Shown piece after piece: positions 18,742-26,549 of a stretch of DNA of 49,061 bases. The position numbers and the translations under genes are program-made. The stretch lies in contig NZ_CAXQBR010000020.1 in assembly GCF_964222135.1 (NCBI RefSeq), forward strand, positions 1 through 49,061, written 5' to 3'. Below the pieces are notes generated by a model. It did no database searches and had not been told where the DNA came from. It saw only the letters and a program-made list of their open reading frames with translations. The number at the start of each line of letters is the position of its first letter. Positions within the stretch are counted from its first letter, which is position 1. This DNA is from Euzebya sp. (GTDB taxonomy: Bacteria > Actinomycetota > Nitriliruptoria > Euzebyales > Euzebyaceae).

Positions 18742-18993
18742 TCAGGCGTCGGGTCGGACCAGCGCGACGACCTGCCGGGCGGAGGGGTTGGACAGCACCT
18801 CGTCGCCGACCTGGACGGTGGGGACCAGCTCGTTCCCGTCGTTCGCGGAGCGGACGAACGCCGCGCCGTCGGGATCCTCCCAGATGTTCACGCCCCGGTA
18901 CTCGACCCCCGCGGCGTCCAGCCCGTGCTGCAGCGCCGCGCAGAAGCCGCAGCCGGGGCGCCAGTAGAGGGTGATCTCGGGCGTGGTGGGCAT
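18742..18993 (-). CDS. Glutaredoxin-like (mycoredoxin-type) thiol oxidoreductase
   Basis: 83 residues, a single thioredoxin fold. The active site is CGFC at residues 15-18 (YWRPGCGFCAAL), followed by VNIWEDPDGAAFV, the cis-proline LVPTVQVGDE, and a C-terminal helix. The size and the WRPGCGFC context match actinobacterial mycoredoxin/glutaredoxin-like proteins that reduce mixed disulfides, though those usually read CGYC. The ATG at 18993 has GAGGAG 8 bases upstream. It heads the operon with kaiB and the PAS-GGDEF gene, which raises the question of redox input to that module. Confidence 0.88.
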   Translation of the reverse strand: MPTTPEITLYWRPGCGFCAALQHGLDAAGVEYRGVNIWEDPDGAAFVRSANDGNELVPTVQVGDEVLSNPSARQVVALVRPDA

Positions 18994-19072
18994 CGCGTCG
19001 CTCCTCGGGAGGGGATCGGGGTCGGGATGGTCGCCCGGCCTCGAACGCTGCCACGCCACGGCGTGTTCCTGC

Positions 19073-19078
19073 CACACT
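19073..19078 (+). promoter_or_regulatory. Possible -10 box (CACACT)
   Basis: CACACT ends 7 bases before the GTG at 19086; no Shine-Dalgarno is visible. Confidence 0.35.
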
Positions 19079-19085
19079 CCGGGTC

Positions 19086-19982
19086 GTGACCGTCCCCGAT
19101 GTGGCAGTGCCGCTCTTCGAGCTGGACCCGCCGGCGTTCGTCGCCGCGCGGGACGACCTGGTCCGCTCGCTCAAGGCCGCCGGCGATCCCGGCGCGGCGG
19201 CCGCGGTGAAGGCGCTGCGCCGTCCCACGGTCGCCGCCGCGGCCCTGAACCACGTGTCCCGCGACCAGCCCGACCTGATCACGGCGGTCGCCGGTGCCGC
19301 CCAAGAGCTCGCCAGGGTGCAGCGCCGCGCCCTGAGCGGCGTGCGCGGCGCGGACCTGCGCGGCGCCGTCCGGGCGCACCACGCGGCGATCGACGAGGTC
19401 CTGTCCGCCCTGGACCCCGACACGACGCCGGTGCGCGACGCGGTCCGCACCGCCCTGCTGGCCGCCGCGGTCGACACCGACCTCGCCCGTGCCATCGCGA
19501 CGGGCGTCCTGCAGGCGACGCCGACCACCGCACCGGACCCCACCGCGGCGCTCGGGATGGGCGTGCCGCTGGCCGCCGTGCCGGACGCCGCGGACGCCAC
19601 GGCCTCCGCCGATGGGGAGGCCGCGGCCGAGGACGAGGCGCGGATCGCCGCCGAGCGGGCCGCGAGGGCCCGCGTCGAGGAGGCCGAGCGCCACCTGGGC
19701 CAGGTCACCATGACCCACCTGGCGGCGGCCCGGCGCCACCGCACGACCGCGGAGGCGGCCGAGCGCGCCCGCACCGCGGCCGACGCAGCCGACGCGGACG
19801 TCGCCCGCCTGCGCGAGGAGCTCACCGCGGCGGAGGAGACCGCGCGCACCGCAGCCGCACAGGCAGCCGAGGCCGACCACCGGCTGGTCGAGGCGGCGCG
19901 GGTGGAGGCGGAGGCGGAGGCCGCCGTCACGGCGGCGGCCGAGGCGCTCGAGGCGGCACGCGACCGGCTGGACGGACGATGA
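19086..19982 (+). CDS. Coiled-coil protein of unknown function
   Basis: 298 residues. The N-terminal part (about 1-150) is a helical domain with FELDPPAFVAARDDLVRSLK and ALRRPTVAAAALNHVSRDQP, a sequence style I have seen in uncharacterised actinobacterial proteins, but I cannot name a function. From about residue 175 to the end it is an Ala/Glu/Arg-rich coiled coil with heptad spacing (for example ARVEEAERHLGQV and LREELTAAEETART). No signal peptide or membrane helix. It is divergent from the glutaredoxin operon and followed by the response-regulator gene, which has its own -10 box. Confidence 0.8.
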   Translation: MTVPDVAVPLFELDPPAFVAARDDLVRSLKAAGDPGAAAAVKALRRPTVAAAALNHVSRDQPDLITAVAGAAQELARVQRRALSGVRGADLRGAVRAHHAAIDEVLSALDPDTTPVRDAVRTALLAAAVDTDLARAIATGVLQATPTTAPDPTAALGMGVPLAAVPDAADATASADGEAAAEDEARIAAERAARARVEEAERHLGQVTMTHLAAARRHRTTAEAAERARTAADAADADVARLREELTAAEETARTAAAQAAEADHRLVEAARVEAEAEAAVTAAAEALEAARDRLDGR

Positions 19983-20011
19983 CCGGCGGGGCCGTCCCGC
20001 GGTGCAGGTCC

Positions 20012-20017
20012 TAGTCT
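20012..20017 (+). promoter_or_regulatory. -10 box (TAGTCT) of the response-regulator gene
   Basis: TAGTCT ends 7 bases before the GTG at 20025, implying a leaderless transcript. Confidence 0.5.
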
Positions 20018-20024
20018 GCGAGCC

Positions 20025-20399
20025 GTGGCGAACCGGCTGGTGGTGATCGACGACGACCCCGCGCTGCGGGTCCTGCTCAGCGAGACGATGGCGTTGCAGG
20101 GGTTCGACGTGGACGCCTTCGGCTCCGGCGCGGAGGCGATCGAGAAGGCGGAGTGGGGCCGCACCGGCTCGGCGCTCATCGACTGGATGATGCCGGGGAT
20201 GTCCGGCGTCGAGGTCGTCGACTGGCTCGCCGCCCACCACCCCGACGTCAGGCGCATCATCGTCACCGCGGCCGCCGACGCGCTCCTGGTCCAGCACCCC
20301 GAGATCGTCGACCGCGCCGCCGTGCTGGCGAAGACCGACTTCAGCGGCCCGCGGGTCGCCGAGATGATCGAGGCGACGTGGCCGCCGTCGACGGCGTGA
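20025..20399 (+). CDS. Single-domain (CheY-like) response regulator
   Basis: 124 residues, a receiver domain only. The acidic cluster IDDDP is at 8-12, the phosphoacceptor Asp53 lies in ALIDWMMPGMSG, the switch Thr80 in IIVTAAAD and the conserved lysine in VLAKTDF (Lys103). All residues for phosphorylation are present but there is no output domain, so it must signal by protein contact. No histidine kinase is in the window. Its stop TGA overlaps the likely GTG of the next ABC ATPase gene in a GTGA, so the two are translationally coupled. Confidence 0.9.
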   Translation: MANRLVVIDDDPALRVLLSETMALQGFDVDAFGSGAEAIEKAEWGRTGSALIDWMMPGMSGVEVVDWLAAHHPDVRRIIVTAAADALLVQHPEIVDRAAVLAKTDFSGPRVAEMIEATWPPSTA

Positions 20400-21166
20400 T
20401 CACCCTCGACGGGGTCGCCCTCGGCTACGGCGGGGCACCCGTCCTGGCCGACGTCGACCTGGCCCTGCCGGCCGGCACGCTGACCGCCCTGATCGGCCCG
20501 AACGGGTCGGGCAAGAGCACGCTGCTGCACGGGATCGCCGGCTTGATCACCCCCTCCGCCGGCACGATCGCGGTGTTGGGCCAGCCGCCCGAGCGGGTCC
20601 GGGCCCGCATCGCCTACGTGCTGCAGCGGACCGAGGACAACGCCCTGCTGCCCGTCAGCGGTCGCGAGGTGGTGGCGATGGCCCGCTACGCCCACCGCGG
20701 GCTGCTCGGCCGGCTCCGCGCAGCGGACCGCGCCGCCGTCGACTCCGCCCTCCAGCGGATGGACGCGACCGGGCTGGCCGACTCCCAGCTGCGCGAGCTG
20801 TCCGGCGGTCAGCAGCAGCGCCTGCTGATCGCCCAGGGGTTGGCCCAGGACGCCGACGTGCTGCTGCTCGACGAACCGGTGACCGGCCTCGACCTCGTGT
20901 CCCGCGACGCGATCCTCGACGTGGTCCGCGCCGAGCGCGACGCGGGCCGGTCGGTGGTCATGACCACCCACGAGATGGCGGACGCGCGAGCCGCCGACCT
21001 GGTCGTCCTGCTCGCCGGGCGCGTCCTCGCGGTCGGACCGCCCGACGAGGTGCTGACCGCCGAGCACCTGCAGGCCGCCTACGGCGCCCGACCGATCGTC
21101 GTCGGCGACCACGTCGTGCTGGACGACCCGCACCACCACCACGACCACCGGGCCCAGGAGCGCTGA
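20396..21166 (+). CDS. Metal-type ABC transporter ATP-binding protein with His-rich tail
   Basis: 256 residues. Walker A GPNGSGKST, Q-loop in YVLQRTEDNALLPV, signature LSGGQQQRLLIAQGLA, Walker B LLLLDEPVTGLD and H-loop MTTHEMAD are intact. The overall pattern is that of ZnuC/MntB-type ATPases, and the C-terminus DDPHHHHDHRAQER is a likely metal-binding tail. The GTG at 20396 overlaps the response-regulator stop (GTGA); another GTG at 20378 is possible. No permease or metal-binding lipoprotein follows; the next gene is convergent. Confidence 0.87.
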   Translation: MITLDGVALGYGGAPVLADVDLALPAGTLTALIGPNGSGKSTLLHGIAGLITPSAGTIAVLGQPPERVRARIAYVLQRTEDNALLPVSGREVVAMARYAHRGLLGRLRAADRAAVDSALQRMDATGLADSQLRELSGGQQQRLLIAQGLAQDADVLLLDEPVTGLDLVSRDAILDVVRAERDAGRSVVMTTHEMADARAADLVVLLAGRVLAVGPPDEVLTAEHLQAAYGARPIVVGDHVVLDDPHHHHDHRAQER

Positions 21167-21181
21167 CCCAGGTCCGATGCG

Positions 21182-21874
21182 TCAGGGGCGTCCGCCGGCG
21201 AACCGGGCGATCGCCCGGTCGGCCAGCTCCTGGGTGGCCCGCTCGTTCGCCGCGGCGGTCAGGGGCACGTTGACCAGCGGGATCACCCGGCGGGCGAGGG
21301 AGCGGAGCCCCACCAGGTGCATCAGCGTGCGGAGCCGCTGCGCCGGTCCGGTCAGGCGGCTCAGCGCCCCCCGCCAGCGCACCCTCCCCTCGGCGACGAC
21401 GTCGTCCAGCCCGTCGATCTCCCACAGGGCCAGCAGGTCGGCGACCCGGGCATCGCGGTCGTACGGATCGCGGCCGTAGGTGGCCGCCAGCTGGGTCACC
21501 ATCCGAGCCTGGATCCAGGCGAGGGACGTCAGGTCGCCGGCCAGGCCGGCGATCGCCGCGGGGATCGTCAGCGTGCCGGCCGAGCCCCAGAACGAGGTGA
21601 CCTGCACGGCGGTCAGCGCCCCGCCGGCGATCATGCCCTGACGGCGGGCGAGCGCGACGTGCTCGGCGACCACATCGTCGACGGCCTTCCACGTCGGGGT
21701 CCCGGCTGCGGTCGCCTCCCGCGCCCGATCGACCGCCGACCCGGTGTGCGCCAGGACCGCGGCGCTCGCGAGCCCCTCCCCCACCCGCCCGGCACCGCTC
21801 AGCACCCGGCGGACCACCTCGGCGGGGGCACGCACCAGCCCGCGGTCGTCCTGCTCCTCGATCGGTCCACCCAT
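21182..21874 (-). CDS. EcsC family protein
   Basis: 230 residues resembling the EcsC family (named after a Bacillus protein encoded with the EcsAB transporter; biochemical role unknown). Visible features are helical segments with moderately hydrophobic central parts (GMIAGGALTAVQVTSFWGSA, LTIPAAIAGLAGDLTSLAW), and the conserved AATYGRDPYDRDAR followed by LLALWEID. The C-terminal region VIPLVNVPLTAAANERAT is also typical. It may associate with the membrane peripherally. The ATG at 21874 is preferred over the adjacent GTG at 21877; TAGGTG lies 7 bases upstream. It is convergent with the metal ABC ATPase, 15 bp away. Confidence 0.78.
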   Translation of the reverse strand: MGGPIEEQDDRGLVRAPAEVVRRVLSGAGRVGEGLASAAVLAHTGSAVDRAREATAAGTPTWKAVDDVVAEHVALARRQGMIAGGALTAVQVTSFWGSAGTLTIPAAIAGLAGDLTSLAWIQARMVTQLAATYGRDPYDRDARVADLLALWEIDGLDDVVAEGRVRWRGALSRLTGPAQRLRTLMHLVGLRSLARRVIPLVNVPLTAAANERATQELADRAIARFAGGRP

Positions 21875-21904
21875 CACCGGCCACCTACCGCAGCGAGCCC
21901 CGCC

Positions 21905-22999
21905 CTACTCCTTGCGCGCCCTGCTGGGCGCGACCCTCGGGGGTTCGTTGGGCATCTTCGGGTACACCGGCGGCCAGGGGGCGTCCGCCAGTCCGGCCGC
22001 GGCGTCGGCGGCGTGCATCGCGAGCAGCGGATCGAGGGACTGGGGCGCGTCGTACATCGCCGCCCACGGGTCCCCCTCCGACGCCAGCCGGGCGGGCACG
22101 GTCGCGATGGTGAGCGCGTCCGGGTCCACGACGCCCAGCTCCTCCCACGCGAACGGGGCGGAGACCTGCCCGCCGACCTTCGCCCTGACCGACCAGGCCC
22201 CGAACACCGTCTTGTGCGGCGCGTTCTGGTTGTAGTCGACGAAGACCCGGTCGCCGCGCTCCTCCTTCCACCACGCGGCGGTCAGGAGGTCGGGGCGGCG
22301 GCGCTCCAGCTCGCGTGCCACCGCCACGCCGGCCGCACGGACCTCGTAGGCGTCCCAGCGCGGCTCGAGGCGCACGTACACGTGGATGCCGCGCTTCCCC
22401 GTGGTCTTCGCGAACCCGGCGATGCCCGCCTCCGCGAGCAGCTCGCGCAGCACGCCGGCGGCCTCGCGCACGCGGTCGAAGCCGACGGACGGCATGGGGT
22501 CGAGGTCCAGGCGCAGCTCGTCGACGACCTCCCGCCCCTCGGTCCCACCCCACTGCTCGACGTCGATGTCGGGCAGCTCGACCGACGAGCTCGCGGCCGG
22601 ATCGAAGGTCACCACCGCGCCGTCGTCGCCGACCCGCAGCGGCCAGACGTGGAAGCCGAGGCACCCCATGTTGACCGCCCAGGCGACGTGGGCCAGGTCG
22701 ACGGCGACCAGGGCGTTCGACGGGGTGCCGTTGACCGTCTGCACGCTGGTGGTCTCGAGCCAGGCCGGCGCGCCCTTCGGCACCCGCTTCTGGAAGAACG
22801 ACTTCCCCCGGGCCCCCTCCGGGTACCGCTCGAGCAGGACCGGCCGGCCGCCCATCGTGGCCATCAGCGGCCCCTCGACCGCCTCGTAGTAGCGGACGAG
22901 GTCCAGCTTGGTCTCGCCGCGCTTCGGGAAGAAGACCTTGTCGGGGCTGGTCACCTTGACCGGTCGTCCGGCCAGGTCCAGCACCACGTCGTCTGCCAT
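21905..22999 (-). CDS. Second LigD-type DNA polymerase/primase domain protein
   Basis: 364 residues, paralogous to the gene at 215-1138. The opening VKVTSPDKVFFPKRGETK, the metal-binding LRLDLDP (residues 162-168) and the nucleotide-binding TTGKRGIHVYV (199-209) are clear. Compared with its paralogue it has about 40 extra residues before the metal site (about 121-160), a region also found in the larger subgroup of stand-alone LigD polymerases. No ligase or nuclease domain is present. The ATG follows a TAGGCT box by 8 bases; that box overlaps the stop codon of the upstream ABC ATPase gene. Roles in non-homologous end joining are known for the family, not shown here. Confidence 0.88.
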   Translation of the reverse strand: MADDVVLDLAGRPVKVTSPDKVFFPKRGETKLDLVRYYEAVEGPLMATMGGRPVLLERYPEGARGKSFFQKRVPKGAPAWLETTSVQTVNGTPSNALVAVDLAHVAWAVNMGCLGFHVWPLRVGDDGAVVTFDPAASSSVELPDIDVEQWGGTEGREVVDELRLDLDPMPSVGFDRVREAAGVLRELLAEAGIAGFAKTTGKRGIHVYVRLEPRWDAYEVRAAGVAVARELERRRPDLLTAAWWKEERGDRVFVDYNQNAPHKTVFGAWSVRAKVGGQVSAPFAWEELGVVDPDALTIATVPARLASEGDPWAAMYDAPQSLDPLLAMHAADAAAGLADAPWPPVYPKMPNEPPRVAPSRARKE

Positions 23000-23007
23000 C
23001 GCCGCAG

Positions 23008-23013
23008 AGCCTA
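23008..23013 (-). promoter_or_regulatory. -10 box (TAGGCT) of the second LigD-type gene
   Basis: TAGGCT on the - strand ends 8 bases before the ATG at 22999. Its TAG is the stop codon of the amino-acid ABC ATPase gene, so the promoter is embedded in that gene's 3' end. Confidence 0.55.
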
Positions 23014-23760
23014 GAGCCGTCCGCCGTCGATCAGGCGGCTGAGGAACTGGCGGGTCCGGGCCTCCGACGGGTCGGTGAGGACTTGGGTCGGCGGTCCGGA
23101 CTCGACCACCACCCCGCCGTCCATGAAGCAGACGACGTCGGCGACGTCGCGGGCGAAGGCCATCTCGTGGGTGGCGAGGACCATCGTCATGCCCCCGTCG
23201 GCCAGCTCGCGGATCACGTCGAGGACCTCGCCGACCAGCTCGGGGTCGAGCGCGGACGTGATCTCGTCGAGCAGCAGCAGCTCGGGCCCGCCGACCAGCG
23301 CGCGGACGATCGCGGCGCGCTGCTGCTGCCCGCCGGACAGCCGGTCGGGGTACTCGGTGGCCTTGTCGGCCAGGTCGACGCGGCCGAGCAGCTCCATCGC
23401 GGTCGCCTCCGCCTCGTCCCGGGGGATCCGCTGCGCCTTCCGGGCGCCGAGGGTCACGTTGTCGAGGACCGACAGGTGCGGGAACAGGTTGAAGGACTGG
23501 AACACCATGCCCATGCGCCGCCTGACGGCGTTCTGGTCGACCCGCCGGCCGGAGATGTCCTCGCCGTCGAGCAGGATCCGACCGGCGTCGATCCGCTCGA
23601 GCAAGTCGATGCAGCGCAGGAGCGTCGACTTGCCGGACCCGGAGGGGCCGATCAGGCAGACGACCTGCTCGCTGCGGACCTCGAGCGACAGCCCGTCGAG
23701 CACGACCTTGTCGCCGTAGGCCTTCTCGACGGCGTCGCAGACCAGCAGCGCGTCGCTCAT
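23011..23760 (-). CDS. Amino-acid ABC transporter ATP-binding protein
   Basis: 249 residues, GlnQ/HisP type. Walker A GPSGSGKSTLLRCI, MVFQSFNLFPHLSVLDNV around the Q-loop, signature LSGGQQQRAAIVRAL, Walker B LLLLDEITSALDPELV and H-loop LATHEMAFARDVAD. The sequence around the Q-loop and SALDPELVGEVL are characteristic of polar amino-acid importers. Its ATG overlaps the permease stop in ATGA, so the order on the - strand is binding protein, permease, ATPase. Confidence 0.95.
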   Translation of the reverse strand: MSDALLVCDAVEKAYGDKVVLDGLSLEVRSEQVVCLIGPSGSGKSTLLRCIDLLERIDAGRILLDGEDISGRRVDQNAVRRRMGMVFQSFNLFPHLSVLDNVTLGARKAQRIPRDEAEATAMELLGRVDLADKATEYPDRLSGGQQQRAAIVRALVGGPELLLLDEITSALDPELVGEVLDVIRELADGGMTMVLATHEMAFARDVADVVCFMDGGVVVESGPPTQVLTDPSEARTRQFLSRLIDGGRL

Positions 23761-24509
23761 GCCATCGTCTGGCTGCGCCGCGCCCGGTCGCGGGCGGTGT
23801 ACCAGTCCGCGAACCGCGCCGCGGGGATCGAGATGGCCAGGAACAGCACGGTCGCGGTGACGTAGGAGGAGTAGTTGAACGTCCGCGCGGTGTAGATGCC
23901 CGCCTCCCGGACCGCGTCGCGGACGCCGAGGACGCTGATGAGGGCGACGTCCTTCTGCAGGCTGACGACGCCGTTCAGCAGCGCAGGGATCACGTTGCGC
24001 ACCGCCTGGGGCAGGATCGCGTGCCGCAGGCCCTGGGCCTGGGTCAGACCGAGGGACTTGGCGCTCATCCGCTGGCTCTCGGGGACCGCGTCGATGCCGG
24101 AGCGGTACACCTCCGCGGTGTAGGCGGAGTAGCTCAGCACCAGCGTCGTGGTCCCCCAGAACAGCTCGGATCGGGGCAGGCCGGGGATCTGCAGGGCCGG
24201 CACCCCGAAGCCGAGGAGGAGTATGGCGAGGATCAGCGGGATGCCCCGCCAGAAGTCGATGTAGAGGACGCTCAGCAGGCGGAGGGGGAAGAACGCGGGT
24301 CCGCGCAGGCTCCGCATCACCGCGATCAGCAGGGCGAGCAGCAGGATCGCCACCTGCGCCACCACGAACAGGCGGACGTCGAGCCAGAACCCGCGCAGGA
24401 CGTCCGGCCACGCCGCGGCGATGTCCGCGGGGTTGAAGAACTGGTCGCGGACGACGGGCCACTGGGGGCTGGTGGCGATCAGGACCGCGACGAGCCCGAA
24501 GACGGCCAC
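23757..24509 (-). CDS. Amino-acid ABC transporter permease (5' end probably frameshifted)
   Basis: 250 residues from the only canonical in-frame start, GTG at 24509. Five to six membrane helices and the ATPase-docking EAA loop (AKSLGLTQAQGLRHAILPQA) are present. However, the frame stays open upstream of 24509 and encodes a plausible N-terminus (GPLRRRSRWREAVGDFF, then GAAIAAIST leading into the first helix) with no ATG, GTG or TTG. A GTG overlapping the binding-protein stop at 24674-24676 is in another frame and reads MTDPSRLR before a stop. A one-base deletion near 24650 would explain both. The GTG at 24509 cuts into the first helix and has no Shine-Dalgarno. Confidence 0.85.
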   Translation of the reverse strand: MAVFGLVAVLIATSPQWPVVRDQFFNPADIAAAWPDVLRGFWLDVRLFVVAQVAILLLALLIAVMRSLRGPAFFPLRLLSVLYIDFWRGIPLILAILLLGFGVPALQIPGLPRSELFWGTTTLVLSYSAYTAEVYRSGIDAVPESQRMSAKSLGLTQAQGLRHAILPQAVRNVIPALLNGVVSLQKDVALISVLGVRDAVREAGIYTARTFNYSSYVTATVLFLAISIPAARFADWYTARDRARRSQTMA

Positions 24510-24672
24510 CGTCGAGATCGCGGCGATCGCCGCACCCCTCGCCCCCTCCTCGGCGAAGAAGTCCCCGACCGCCTCGCGCCAGCGGGACCGACGGCGCAGC
24601 GGCCCCCAGCCGGGCGGCTGGGGGCTGGTGGCGGGCTGGTCCGGGCCGCTCAGCGGAGTCGGGAGGGGTCGG

Positions 24673-25581
24673 TCACGGCTCCAGGGTGGGGATGTCCCCG
24701 CCCTGGTTCAGCCACTCGTCCTCGAGCGCCTCGACCGTGCCGTCGTCGAGCAGTGCCTGGAGGGCCGCGTCGACGCAGCTCACCAGCTCGCTGCCCTCCT
24801 CGAAGAGCAGGCCGAGCTCCTCGGGATCGTCACCCTCGCGGGGCAGCACGCCGACGATGGAGGCGTCCGGGATCTCGACGGCGGTGATGAAGTAGGCGGT
24901 CGGGAGGTCGAAGACCAGCCCGTCGACCTGGCCGGCGTCGAAGGCGGCCTTGGCGCCGGCGTTGTCGTCGTAGACCTGCGCGGGCTCCTCGGGGTCGATG
25001 ACCGCGTCGACGTAGTCGAGGGAGGTGGTGCCGATCGCGGCGCCGAGCCGGTCGTCGGCCAGGTCGCCCACGGTCGTCGCCTCGGCGACGGGCGAGTCCT
25101 CGGCCGCCACGAGGGCCTGCTCGACGGCGTAGTAGCCGACGGAGAAGTCGACGACCTCGTCGCGGTCCTCGGTGATCGAGTACTGCTGGACGTTGAAGTC
25201 GTAGTCCTTCTCACCCGGGGCGATCGCCTCGTCGAAGCCGGTCCGGACCCAGGTGACGGCGTCCTCGGCGAAGCCCATCTCCTCGGCCAGCGCGTAGACC
25301 AGGGCGGACTCGAAGCCCTCGCCGTTGGTCGGGTCGTCGTCGACCATCCACGGCTCGAAGACGGGCTCGCCCGTGGCGACGGTCAGCGTGCCCTCCTCGA
25401 AGAGGGGCAGGTCCTCGACGGCGCACTCGCCGCCGGCTGCGGCCTCGGTCGTGTCGGCGGCGGCCTCCTCGGTCGCGTCCTCGGTGGCGTCGTCGGTGGC
25501 GTCGGGCTCGTCCGCGCCCCCGCACGAGGCGGCCAGCACGGCCAGGACCAGGACACCCAACAGGCTGCGGCGCAACGGCAT
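24673..25581 (-). CDS. Amino-acid ABC transporter substrate-binding lipoprotein
   Basis: 302 residues. A lipoprotein signal peptide ends in the lipobox LAASC with Cys20; a Thr/Glu/Asp-rich linker (21-50) follows. The mature part is a family 3 solute-binding protein: GTLTVATGEPVFEPWMV, GFESALVYALAEEMG, YDFNVQQYSITEDRDEVVDFS and AAIGTTSLDYVD. The ATG has a strong AGGAGG 7 bases upstream. The ligand is probably a polar amino acid, but is not determined. The protein is anchored outside the membrane and feeds the permease and ATPase encoded downstream. Confidence 0.94.
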   Translation of the reverse strand: MPLRRSLLGVLVLAVLAASCGGADEPDATDDATEDATEEAAADTTEAAAGGECAVEDLPLFEEGTLTVATGEPVFEPWMVDDDPTNGEGFESALVYALAEEMGFAEDAVTWVRTGFDEAIAPGEKDYDFNVQQYSITEDRDEVVDFSVGYYAVEQALVAAEDSPVAEATTVGDLADDRLGAAIGTTSLDYVDAVIDPEEPAQVYDDNAGAKAAFDAGQVDGLVFDLPTAYFITAVEIPDASIVGVLPREGDDPEELGLLFEEGSELVSCVDAALQALLDDGTVEALEDEWLNQGGDIPTLEP

Positions 25582-25658
25582 CTCGAACCTCCTACACGGG
25601 TCGTTGAGGGCCACCGGTGTACCAAGCCGAGTCCTCGCCGGCCAGCCGGGCCGGCGGG

Positions 25659-26462
25659 TCAACGTGGTGAACCCCTGACGACCGCGGCCTCCTCGTAGGT
25701 CGTCGCGTGGAGGAACCCGAGGTCGCGGTACAGCGCCCGGGCGGGGGCGGTGCGGTGCCGGACGTTCAGCCCGATGACGTCGGCGACCTCCCGCAGGCGG
25801 TGGACCAGGCCGACCACGACGGCCCGGCCGTGCCCGCGCCGGCGGTGGGAGGGGTGGGTCGCCACGTTGCCGATCGCGGCCACCCCGGTGCCGGGCTCGA
25901 CCACGTGGACGCCGGCGACGGCGACCAGCACCCCGTCGGGGCTCCGGCCCTCGCGGCGGCCCAGGTAGAAGCCGGTGTCGACCAGGCCGGCGTGGAAGAA
26001 GTCCCCGGCATCGGGGTCGGTCGCGAACAGCGCGGTCATCGCCGGCACGTCCGCGCGGTCGAGCACCACCAGGTCGTCCGGTGGGTCCGGGAGGGGCGCG
26101 TCCGGGGGGAGGTGCAGCTTGTCGTACGCGTCGGCCCACCGGGCGGTGTAGCCCGCCCCCTCCAGCGCCGCCGTCAACCCGGTCGGGCCGGTGATCGTGA
26201 ACGCGTCCGGGAGGTCCCCCCGCGCGGGTGCGGCCAGGTCCGCGAGCAGCTCGAGGGTGGCGGGACGGGCCGACGGGTCCGCGGTCACGCTGTAGACGAC
26301 GTCACCTCCCGGGAGGTCGAGGAGGCCCACGACGGCGTCCCCCCGCCGCCACCACGTCGAGGTCGGCCACAGCTGCACCACGTCGGCGATGCCGTAGGGG
26401 TGGACGTGGGGGGCCCGCTGGTAGATCGCGAGGATCTCCGCGGGGTCGTCGACGGGCCGCAT
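25659..26462 (-). CDS. GNAT family N-acetyltransferase
   Basis: 267 residues. The C-terminal half is a GNAT fold: VAAIGNVATHPSHRRRGHGRAVV contains the acetyl-CoA loop (R-R-x-G-x-G/A), and LNVRHRTAPARALYRDLGF is the usual final motif. The N-terminal half (WPTSTWWRRGDAVVGLL and onward) resembles a divergent GNAT domain, suggesting a two-domain arrangement. Substrate unknown. It is divergent from the GAF gene across 87 bp that contain a hairpin repeat. Confidence 0.88.
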   Translation of the reverse strand: MRPVDDPAEILAIYQRAPHVHPYGIADVVQLWPTSTWWRRGDAVVGLLDLPGGDVVYSVTADPSARPATLELLADLAAPARGDLPDAFTITGPTGLTAALEGAGYTARWADAYDKLHLPPDAPLPDPPDDLVVLDRADVPAMTALFATDPDAGDFFHAGLVDTGFYLGRREGRSPDGVLVAVAGVHVVEPGTGVAAIGNVATHPSHRRRGHGRAVVVGLVHRLREVADVIGLNVRHRTAPARALYRDLGFLHATTYEEAAVVRGSPR

Positions 26463-26482
26463 CAGCGGCGCAGGGTACCGGC

Positions 26483-26534
26483 GAGCTCGGGCGCGATCGG
26501 GGCCTCCTTCGCCTGACGGCGAAGTTGGGCGCGA
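26483..26534 (+). repeat. Hairpin repeat, copy A, upstream of the GAF/subtilisin genes
   Basis: About 52 bp nearly identical to the reverse complement of 29207-29258. It contains a 7-bp stem (CTTCGCC/GGCGAAG) with a TGAC loop. In the other copy the stem is CCTCGCC/GGCGAGG, so the differing base pair is compensated. The repeat ends immediately before the -10 box of the GAF gene. Confidence 0.85.
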
Positions 26535-26540
26535 TAGTGT
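26535..26540 (+). promoter_or_regulatory. -10 box (TAGTGT) of the GAF gene
   Basis: TAGTGT ends 9 bases before the ATG at 26550 and directly abuts the hairpin repeat, which would then occupy the -35 region. Confidence 0.5.
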
Positions 26541-26549
26541 CCGCGCGGC

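Noticed and set aside
24674-24676. GTG overlapping the binding-protein stop as the permease start
   Set aside because: It is out of frame with the permease and meets TGA after eight codons, so it cannot be the start in the sequence as given.
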